A stretch of DNA of 51,056 nucleotides from CAZGAQ01 sp964523405 (GTDB lineage Bacteria > Planctomycetota > Phycisphaerae > UBA1845 > Fen-1342), in NCBI GenBank assembly GCA_964523405.1, contig CAZGAQ010000039.1, forward strand, positions 1-51,056, written 5' to 3'. Below are positions 40,439 to 46,533 of the stretch, one piece after another. Each line of letters begins with the position of its first letter. The first letter of the stretch is position 1. Position numbers and translations under genes: made by a program. The notes under the pieces were generated by a model, which searched no databases, was not told the origin of the DNA, and saw only the letters and a program-made list of their open reading frames with translations.

Positions 40439-41499
40439 GCGACGTTGAGGTCGCAGATGTTCGGCACCTCAGTACGATGCCCGGACAACTCCGGTAGAGC
40501 GAGGCCAAAGTCCCAAGATTGTCGAAGGGTCGGCAGCAATGCACGACGCGGCATGAGGTGAACTCATAGCCCGGGCGCTGGCTTCCTCGAATGTGCGGGA
40601 TCGTGCCGGTGCGAAAACCCTGAAAGGGTTGTTCCGCCCTTCCCGGCCGCTTGCGGTCGGCGGGCGGGGCCAGGCGAGAGCCGAGTGAGACTCCGGGGCG
40701 CCGGCGGTCGTGGCCCTTGCGGCTGCGTACGCGAAGCGCGTGGGAGGATGGCGAGCGAAAGCTCGCGCAGGCTGTCGACCGGAATGCCCTAAGAGGGAGA
40801 AGCCCAAGGGAGCAACCAGCGTTGCGGCGAGTTAATCCCCGTCGCACGCCAGGGACTCTCGAAAGGGTCAAAACCCAGAAGCCGCGGCCCGTTGGGCCGG
40901 CCCATCGCTTCGGCGGCGGGATTACCGACGGTGCGGAACGGCAAGTGGGCGCACCCCCGCGGAAACGCGGCGGGTACCTTTCGCGAGGTGAAGGCTCCGC
41001 AGGGCGAATCCCAGGAGCGCCGCCGGTGTGAAATAAAACCGGCCCGGGCCTGGAGGGCGTAAACTGTCGCGAGGGTAACCAAACCCTGAGGGCGGAACGT
41101 AGCGGGCGGTGGCAGCGCCCGCGGCAAGTGGACCTCCTGGCCTTGTATGTGCTGTAGGGAGCGAAAGCCCATGAGAGGAGTCGGCCGGCCGCGGCTGGCG
41201 GACTAGGAACCGTTGGGCAAGACTCTGGAGGAACGCGAAACTCGCCGAGAGGGCGCATTGGTCGCTTAACTGAGATCAATGCAGCCGGTCGCAGGAAGAC
41301 CGCACAGCCGAGGAAATGGCCAACGGCAAAGCGGGAGCGTCCAAGCCAATGCGGGCGCTACTTCGATCGGTGCGGAACTCTGAACGAGCAGCGAATTCCG
41401 AGAGGACGTCCTGAGGCGGTGACGCCCCCGGGACGAGCAACGGAACCGAATACTCTGCAGGGCACGACGCACATCGTCAGACCTCACGTCGCCTTTTTT
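40439..41499 (+). ncRNA. Candidate large highly structured noncoding RNA (~1.06 kb), family unknown
   Basis: Bounded by a strong promoter and a T6 tract. The ends pair: 40439-40451 (GCGACGTTGAGGT) with 41481-41492 (ACCTCACGTCGC), 12 bp with one bulged T; GATGT 40456-40460 with ACATC 41471-41475 continues it. Perfect internal hairpins include 40481-40494, 40550-40571, 40616-40630, nested stems at 40634-40667, GCGAGC-GAAA-GCTCGC (40751-40766), CCGCG-GAAA-CGCGG (40957-40970), 41023-41042, 41072-41087, a 7-bp stem 41102-41122, 41286-41302, and GGCG-GTGA-CGCC (41415-41426) inside GTCC/GGAC. GNRA loops and purine-rich junctions recur. No reading frame shows a family, start signal or coding bias. 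It lacks RNase P, tmRNA and SRP core motifs. GTGCG (40609), GNRA loops and CCTAAG (40788) recall group II domain I, but no domain V or reverse transcriptase is present. Confidence 0.8.
41461..41499 (+). terminator. Intrinsic terminator of the large structured RNA
   Basis: GGC (41461-41463) plus GACG (41466-41469) pair with CGTC (41487-41490) plus GCC (41491-41493), with a 2-nt bulge and a 17-nt loop, directly followed by T6 (41494-41499). The 3' arm is the same sequence that pairs with the RNA's 5' end, so the two folds exclude each other. Confidence 0.65.
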
Positions 41500-41862
41500 C
41501 TGCGCCCGCGAAATGGCGTCAGGCCCGCGTGTGTGCCACTGCTCTGCGAGCAGGGGTGAACCGTCGAAATCGCCACGGTCCCCGCGGCCGTGGCCCAACG
41601 GCCCGGCAACCAGTGGCCGGACCGTCGCGGCGAGTGGAGTCATACCAACATCGCGGTATGCCTTGGGCTGTCTGTGGGCAGCCCTTCTTTGTTGGCCGAC
41701 GCTTCCCGGCGCTGGCGTCGGGCCTCTGTACCTGCCGTGCTGCAAGGCTCTGCCTTGCAGCGTCCGGCCAACGTGTAGGGCAGGTTGCGCGACGGCCGCA
41801 ACGCCCCCGATTCACCGTCACGCCTGCCGCTCCGGGGCCCCGCAACCTGCCTCCCCCCGCGC
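41500..41862. other. Intergenic region downstream of the structured RNA
   Basis: About 360 bp between the RNA terminator and the stop of the minus-strand zinc-ribbon gene. It contains the dispersed palindrome at 41740-41760 and nothing else I can name. Confidence 0.5.
41740..41760. repeat. Dispersed palindrome CTGCAAGGC...GCCTTGCAG, copy 2
   Basis: Arms CTGCAAGGC and GCCTTGCAG are fully complementary around TCT. Same family as 36684-36704, in opposite orientation. Confidence 0.65.
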
Positions 41863-42864
41863 TCACCGCCCCGCGGTCTCCGTCCCGCACTCCGGACACC
41901 GTCCGCTCACGTTGCCCGTCAGGTCATACCCGCAGTGCCTGCAATGCCCGGACACTTGGAGCTTTGGCCACGCCCAGATGATCGCGGTCAGCGCAGAGAC
42001 GCCGACGAAAACAGGCCAGAGGGGGAACCACAGTGCACTTCGGTATTCGCGTGCCGAGTACGACGGCCGCTCAAGACCGAAACGCCACGTCCCGTGCGCT
42101 GTGTGCCAGCCGGGGCTGCCGACCACATGCTCCTCGATGGAAATGGGGTGGAAGGTCTCGCAGGCCACGCCCCCGTCCCTGAGAGCCCACACGTGCGCTA
42201 TCCGCATCGGCATCGACGCACGATCCACCGACCAGGCATACCACACGGTCCACCGCGCCGCCCCCAGCCAGGCCGCGCCGACGATCAGGACAGCGCAGAC
42301 ACTGCCCCAGCGCAGCCTACGCCGCGCGCCACTACGTGCCGGCAGCTCCGCTTCGCGCAGCCCCGGCGTCCCGGAGTCGCTTTCCGCCCCGCGCTCGCTT
42401 CTGCCCCCACCGATCTTGTGCCCGCAGGTCAGGCAGATACCCGGCTCGTACCGCCGCCACCGCCGCACCAACAGCGCCGCCAGCACAGCGAACGCTGCCG
42501 CGAAGACGCCCAGCACCCACACCGGCCCGCTGATGTAGCGCCCGATGAGCGTGCCCGCCGGCTGGCCCGGTCCTGAACCTGGGTTGCCTGACCAACCGAT
42601 TCCGCACCCGAATTCATCGACCCAGACACCAACGCTGAGGTCCGCCCCCATTGTCACCCAAGTCGGCGGCCGCACGTCGACAGCGAACCACGGACCATAC
42701 TCGCCGGGATCACGCCGGTAGGCACAGCCGCCGATCCAGAGCGCAATAAGCGCCGCGCACAACGCGACGCTGACTGCCGCAACGACGAGCCCCAATCGTC
42801 CCCCGCGCCAGCGCGCCCGCGCGGTCCACGACAACCCTGGCACTATTCCCATTTTCGCCCGCAT
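41863..42864 (-). CDS. Membrane protein with C-terminal planctomycete zinc ribbon
   Basis: 333 aa from the ATG at 42864. Helix 1 (LGLVVAAVSVALCAALIALWIGG) is followed by an exported-looking loop, helix 2 (GPVWVLGVFAAAFAVLAALLV), a partial ribbon CLTCGHKIGGG, helix 3 (WGSVCAVLIVGAAWLGAA), a beta-rich loop, helix 4 (LWFPLWPVFVGVSALTAIIWAW) and a C-terminal ribbon CRHCGYDLTGNVSGRCPECG. This last motif is the lineage-typical ribbon. The start lies 7 bp after the epimerase stop, so it is the last gene of a three-gene run. Function not known. Confidence 0.8.
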   Translation of the reverse strand: MRAKMGIVPGLSWTARARWRGGRLGLVVAAVSVALCAALIALWIGGCAYRRDPGEYGPWFAVDVRPPTWVTMGADLSVGVWVDEFGCGIGWSGNPGSGPGQPAGTLIGRYISGPVWVLGVFAAAFAVLAALLVRRWRRYEPGICLTCGHKIGGGRSERGAESDSGTPGLREAELPARSGARRRLRWGSVCAVLIVGAAWLGAARWTVWYAWSVDRASMPMRIAHVWALRDGGVACETFHPISIEEHVVGSPGWHTAHGTWRFGLERPSYSAREYRSALWFPLWPVFVGVSALTAIIWAWPKLQVSGHCRHCGYDLTGNVSGRCPECGTETAGR

Positions 42865-42871
42865 CGCTGCA

Positions 42872-43825
42872 CTACCCTGGCGTATCTTTCGCTGCGCCTG
42901 GCGCTGTACTCCCCCCACGACGCGCCTCTTCCACCGTCATCCGCAACCCATCCTCCAGTTTCACCGTCGGCCGCCAGCCCGTCGCCGCCGTCAGCCGGCC
43001 GATGTCCGCCTCCAGGTGCATTACCTGGTCCGGCCGAAACGGCACCTCTCCGAACCCCAGCGGCAGCGCGGGGTCCACGAGGTCGCGAATCCGCTCCACC
43101 ACCGCGCGCAGCGGCACTGCCTGCCCCGACCCCAGGTTGTACACGCCCGCCGCCGCCTGGGTTTCAACCACCCGCGTAATCGCCTCGGCCGCATCCGTCA
43201 CGTACAAGTAATCCCAAAGCTGTGTACCCGCCGTCAGCGCGGGCCGCTCGCGTCGCAACAAAGCGCGAATCAGCGACGGGATCATCCACGCAGAGTTGTC
43301 ACGCGGCCCGTACGTCGAGAACACACGCAGCCACGCGAACCGCAACCCCGCCTCCGCCGCCAATTGCGCCGCCTCCTGCCCCGCCCGCAGCTTCGCCCGC
43401 CCGTACGCCGTCGTCGGCCGCGGCGGCGCATCCTCGCGCAGCCGGCAATTCTGCGGCCCGTACTCGGCCTGTGAACCCAGCCCCACGAATGTCCCCGCGC
43501 CGACGCGTGCCGCCAGCCGCACTAGCTCCAACGTCGGCGGCACATTCGCTTCCTGCTGCTCCTCCGCGTTCCGCTCCGCCCCCGCCACGCCTTGCCACGC
43601 CGTGTGTACGACCGCGTCCGGCCGAAACGCCCCGACCGCCGCCGTCACGGCCGCGAGATCGTGCAAGTCCCCGTTGATCCGCACCAGTTGCGGCAGCACG
43701 GCGCGCAGCCGCCACGCATCTGTCGACGGCCGCAAGAGCGCCGCCACCGCATGCCCGCCGCCGAGCAGCCGCTCCGCGACATGCGACCCGATGAATCCGC
43801 TCGCGCCAGTCAGCAGGATTCTCAC
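42872..43825 (-). CDS. NAD-dependent sugar epimerase/dehydratase (extended SDR)
   Basis: 317 aa. The GTG at 43825 gives VRILLTGASGFIGSHVAERLL, the TGxxGFIG cofactor motif, at residue 1. The active site reads VGLGSQAEYG and the YxxxK as YGRAKLRAGQ; the C-terminal part has YLYVTDAAEAI and YNLGSG. It belongs with nucleotide-sugar epimerases, 4,6-dehydratases and 4-ketoreductases. The upstream C-methyltransferase stops 10 bp before, so the two probably modify the same deoxysugar. It could serve as an epimerase or ketoreductase step. Confidence 0.85.
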   Translation of the reverse strand: MRILLTGASGFIGSHVAERLLGGGHAVAALLRPSTDAWRLRAVLPQLVRINGDLHDLAAVTAAVGAFRPDAVVHTAWQGVAGAERNAEEQQEANVPPTLELVRLAARVGAGTFVGLGSQAEYGPQNCRLREDAPPRPTTAYGRAKLRAGQEAAQLAAEAGLRFAWLRVFSTYGPRDNSAWMIPSLIRALLRRERPALTAGTQLWDYLYVTDAAEAITRVVETQAAAGVYNLGSGQAVPLRAVVERIRDLVDPALPLGFGEVPFRPDQVMHLEADIGRLTAATGWRPTVKLEDGLRMTVEEARRGGSTAPGAAKDTPG

Positions 43826-43835
43826 GCCGGCCCTC

Positions 43836-45077
43836 TCATCGCAACAGGTCCAGCAGCGACACGAAGCGCGTGCCACGCTCTTCCACCGCCCGCAGTTCCG
43901 CCCGAATCTCCGCCAGGTACCCGTACGAGAACACGATCACTTCGTCGACGGGGTCCTGCGCGAGTCGCTCCGGCGGCACGACGGGCACGTGCGTCGCCGG
44001 GGTGTACCGCCCGTGGAAGCCGGTGTTGCGATCGCACAGGTACGCGATCTCCCGCGCGCCGAGCCCCGCCATCGCGAGCGTCATGACGCCGCGTCCGCCC
44101 GCGCCGTAACCCGCCACGCGTCGTCCGCGCGCGATCTGCGCACGCACATGGCCCCGCATGCGTTCGTACGCCGCATCCACTTCCTGCCCGAAATGCTCGT
44201 ACGTACCCCACGCGTCCAGCGCAGCCCCGCTCGCGACCAGATGCTCAGCACCCCCGCGCGCCGTGTCATCCCCCTTCACGCGCGCAGCCACCAGCAGCGA
44301 ATTCCCGCGTCGCTGTACCGCCGGCACCAGTTCCGTCGTCACGACCTCGAACCCTGCCGACGCCAGCAGCCGCGCCGCCGATCCCGCATGGAGGTAGATC
44401 GTGTGCTCGTGCTCGAACAGGCAGGTCTCACGCCGCGCCAGAATCTGCTCGAGGTCGTGTACCTCCAGCAGCAGCACGCCGCGCTGCGGGTCCAGCACCT
44501 GGCGTACCGCCTGCAGAAACTCCCGCGGCTGCGGCAGATGATCGAATGTGTACGTCAGCAGTACCGCATCCGCCGGGCGCAACGCCGCCGGAATCTGGGC
44601 GATCGTCCCCGCCTCGAATAGGCATTGCAGCACGTCCACGCCGGCCGCCCGCGACACGCGCGTCAGTTCCGCGGAGGGCTCAAAGCCCAGCACCCGTGCC
44701 CCGCGCTTCTGGAAGCACTGCAGTTGGTACCCGTCGCCCGATCCGATCTCCAGCACGGCCGCGCCGCGGGGCAGTTCGAAACGCTCCAGCGTCGCCCGCG
44801 CCAGCTCGTCCATGAACCGCTGTGCGAACGGCGACGCCGACACCGTGTACTGATAGTCGCGGTAGTACTCCCCTACGGCCACGTCGTGCAGCGTCTGGCT
44901 CGTGCCGCACGCCGGGCAGAAGTGGATGTCCAGGTTGGCCGTGAACTCGCGGCCGAGCGTGGCCGCATCAACGAACTGGTCGGTCAGCGGCATGTTCGCG
45001 AAGTGCAGGAACCGCCGCGCCCCCGCGGCTCCGCAGATGCGACACGTGGTGCGGTGCTGAACGCTCGGGGCAGCCAT
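43836..45077 (-). CDS. Nucleotide-sugar C-methyltransferase (TylC3/NovU-like)
   Basis: 413 aa. N-terminal zinc-binding part CRICGA...FHCPACGTSQ-type (CRICGAAGARRFLHFANMPLTDQF; FCPACGTSQTLHDV), a class I SAM-methyltransferase core (AAVLEIGSGDGYQLQCFQKRG, YTFDHLPQPREFL), then a C-terminal domain with GYGAGGRGVMTLAMAGL and YLCDRNTGFHGRYTPATHVPVVPPE. That three-part order is typical of TDP-sugar C-3-methyltransferases making branched deoxysugars. Start at 45077 (MAAPSVQHRTTCRICG) with AGGAAGG upstream; the frame continues open far upstream antisense to another gene, which is not coding. First gene of a methyltransferase-epimerase-membrane protein run. Confidence 0.88.
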   Translation of the reverse strand: MAAPSVQHRTTCRICGAAGARRFLHFANMPLTDQFVDAATLGREFTANLDIHFCPACGTSQTLHDVAVGEYYRDYQYTVSASPFAQRFMDELARATLERFELPRGAAVLEIGSGDGYQLQCFQKRGARVLGFEPSAELTRVSRAAGVDVLQCLFEAGTIAQIPAALRPADAVLLTYTFDHLPQPREFLQAVRQVLDPQRGVLLLEVHDLEQILARRETCLFEHEHTIYLHAGSAARLLASAGFEVVTTELVPAVQRRGNSLLVAARVKGDDTARGGAEHLVASGAALDAWGTYEHFGQEVDAAYERMRGHVRAQIARGRRVAGYGAGGRGVMTLAMAGLGAREIAYLCDRNTGFHGRYTPATHVPVVPPERLAQDPVDEVIVFSYGYLAEIRAELRAVEERGTRFVSLLDLLR

Positions 45078-45128
45078 CGGCCTTCCTATCCGGCAGCGCA
45101 ACCCACGATACCGCCGCCGCAGTCCGCC

Positions 45129-45134
45129 AGTATA
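45129..45134 (-). promoter_or_regulatory. -10 element of the C-methyltransferase gene
   Basis: TATACT on the minus strand (context GGTATACTGGCG), 51 nt before the ATG at 45077. No -35; the -35 area is occupied by the 18-bp tandem repeat. Confidence 0.4.
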
Positions 45135-45137
45135 CCG

Positions 45138-45191
45138 CCGCGACGCGTTCCACCACCGCGAGGCGTTCCGCCGCCGCGACGCGTTCCGCCA
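45138..45191. repeat. Three tandem 18-bp repeats
   Basis: Three consecutive copies of CCGCGACGCGTTCCRCCR: 45138-45155, 45156-45173 (GAGGCG variant) and 45174-45191, each with one or two changes. They lie directly upstream of the -10 element of the methyltransferase gene and could be activator or repressor sites. Confidence 0.7.
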
Positions 45192-45220
45192 CCTCACCGC
45201 CGTGCCCGCCGGGTCTCGCT

Positions 45221-45249
45221 CTTCCCCCTCCCTCCCAGGGCAGGGGGAC
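45221..45249. repeat. CCCCCTCCCT...AGGGGG repeat, copy 1
   Basis: CTTCCCCCTCCCTCCCAGGG followed by CAGGGGGAC; related to 46287-46320 on the other side of the transporter gene. Confidence 0.5.
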
Positions 45250-45377
45250 GGTAAGGACACACGAGCGGCACTCGCCGTCGCCCCGTTCCCCATCCTCCCG
45301 CGCGGCCGCTCCTGCGCGCCTATCATCAGTTCCAAACGGCCGGCCTCGTTCCGCCGCCGCGTCACGGAAGCCCTGCG

Positions 45378-46205
45378 ATGCCCGACGAATTGCTCACCAC
45401 CCGCCCGACCGTCGCCGCCCCAACACCCGCCATCGCGCCGACACCCCTCGTCATCCCCGCCGGGCCCCCGGTGCCCGCCGCGCGCCCGGCCGGGCGCCAC
45501 TACAAATACTACGACCTCGTCATGGCCGCCTTCGTGATCGTCCTCCTCTGCTCCAACCTCATCGGCCCCGGCAAGGTCTGCCGCTTCGAGCTCGGCACCT
45601 GGTTCGGCCTCCCGCGCGGCGTCTCGTTTGGTGCCGGCAACCTCTTCTTCCCCATCAGCTACATCTTCGGCGACGTCCTCACCGAGGTGTACGGCTACGC
45701 CCGCGCCCGCAAGGTCATCTGGGCCGGCTTCGGCGGCCTCTTCTTCGCCGCCATCATGGGCCTCTTCGTCGTCCACTTCCCCGGCGACCCCGCCGTCCCC
45801 TACAACGCGCAAATCCAGCCCGCGCTCGAGCTCATCTTCGGCAACACCTGGCGCATCGTCGCCGCCTCCATGCTCGCCTACTGGGCTGGCGACTTCACCA
45901 ACTCCTACGTCCTCGCCAAGATGAAAGTCCTCACCCGCGGGCGCTTCCTCTGGACGCGCACGATCGGCTCCACCGTCGTCGGCCAGGCCGTCGATAGCGC
46001 CATCTTCTACCCCCTCGCCTTCGCCGGCCTGTGGGGCACCGCCACCATCGTCGCTGTCGTCGTCTTCAACTGGATCTTCAAAGTCCTCATCGAAGCCGCC
46101 CTCACGCCCATCACCTACCTCGTCGTCAACGGCCTCAAGCGCGCCGAACGCGAAGACTTCTACGACCGCAATACCAACTTCACGCCGTTTTCCCTCGCCG
46201 ACTGA
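45378..46205 (+). CDS. yhhQ: Queuosine precursor transporter (YhhQ/VUT family)
   Basis: 275 aa. It imports preQ0/preQ1 for queuosine tRNA modification. About six membrane helices, with family motifs CSNLIGPGKVCRF, GNLFFPISYIFGDVLTEVYGYARARKVIW, YWAGDFTNSYVLAKMKVLTRGRFLWTRTIGSTVVGQAVDSAIFYPLAF and NWIFKVLIEAALTPITYLVV. An N-terminal Pro/Ala-rich extension of ~40 residues is not part of the family. Codons end almost always in C. No other queuosine genes are in view, suggesting salvage. GGAAG precedes the ATG. Confidence 0.93.
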   Translation: MPDELLTTRPTVAAPTPAIAPTPLVIPAGPPVPAARPAGRHYKYYDLVMAAFVIVLLCSNLIGPGKVCRFELGTWFGLPRGVSFGAGNLFFPISYIFGDVLTEVYGYARARKVIWAGFGGLFFAAIMGLFVVHFPGDPAVPYNAQIQPALELIFGNTWRIVAASMLAYWAGDFTNSYVLAKMKVLTRGRFLWTRTIGSTVVGQAVDSAIFYPLAFAGLWGTATIVAVVVFNWIFKVLIEAALTPITYLVVNGLKRAEREDFYDRNTNFTPFSLAD

Positions 46206-46286
46206 CGCCCCGCCGCACGCCCCCGCCGCCCCGCTGCACACCATCCGCCGCGTCCGCCGCCCGCCGCGTCCGCCACCCCGCGTTCG

Positions 46287-46320
46287 CTCCCCTCCCTCTT
46301 AGGGAGGGGGCAGGGGGAGG
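46287..46320. repeat. CCCCTCCCT-CTT-AGGGAGGGG repeat, copy 2
   Basis: Perfect 9-bp arms (46289-46297 and 46301-46309) followed by GCAGGGGGAGG. This boilerplate repeat is common in metagenomic bacterial genomes and gives spurious frames such as LPLREGAGGG. Confidence 0.6.
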
Positions 46321-46417
46321 GCCGAAGCCTGCGGCCGCAGCACGCCCCCGCCGCCCGGTTCCTTTTCGCCTTGGCACGTCTTCACGCCACCCCTTCCCCC
46401 GTCCACCCCCGCCGCGA

Positions 46418-46423
46418 TATCAT
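46418..46423 (+). promoter_or_regulatory. -10 candidate for the beta-helix protein gene
   Basis: TATCAT at 46418-46423 within GCGATATCATACGCGTATGG. The leader to the ATG at 46534 would be about 104 nt. No good -35. Confidence 0.35.
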
Positions 46424-46533
46424 ACGCGTATGGATCGGTAGCTTCGGGGAAAGTGCCCGCCCCGCGGGGGGCCCCAACGACTCGGACGATCCCGCGCTTA
46501 GCTCCGCGCCTGCCGCGACCACGGAGGACCGCC

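Larger units (their letters stand above)
45078..45377. other. Divergent promoter region with repeats
   Basis: 300 bp between the methyltransferase gene and the transporter gene. It holds TATACT (minus), the 18-bp tandem repeat, a C-rich palindromic repeat, and TATCAT (45321-45326) 51 nt before the transporter ATG. Confidence 0.5.
46206..46533. other. Intergenic region before the beta-helix gene
   Basis: About 330 bp with the palindromic C/G-rich repeat (46287-46320) and TATCAT (46418-46423) next to a perfect CATACGCGTATG palindrome (46421-46432). No gene. Confidence 0.5.

Noticed and set aside
40278..41279. 333-codon open frame on the minus strand
   Set aside because: Low-complexity Arg/Pro/Ser product, no family, no start signal, and it lies antisense to a strongly folded RNA with its own promoter.
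40439..41499. RNase P RNA, tmRNA or SRP RNA
   Set aside because: I looked for the GAGGAAAGTCC and ACAGAA core blocks of RNase P, the tmRNA alanyl acceptor end and the SRP GGAAGCAGCC-type loop and did not find them.
40439..41499. Complete group II or group I intron
   Set aside because: No domain V-like 34-mer, no reverse transcriptase or endonuclease gene, no group I P/Q/R/S core, and the element has its own promoter and paired ends.
45138..45191. CRISPR-like array
   Set aside because: The three 18-bp units are directly adjacent without spacers.
45078..46244. Long N-terminal extension of the methyltransferase frame
   Set aside because: Gly/Glu/Asp-rich shadow of the queuosine transporter on the opposite strand; the methyltransferase starts with its zinc motif at 45077.
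46287..46320. C/G-rich palindrome as a terminator of the transporter gene
   Set aside because: No T tract on either strand, and a related copy lies upstream of the same gene, so it is better read as a dispersed repeat.
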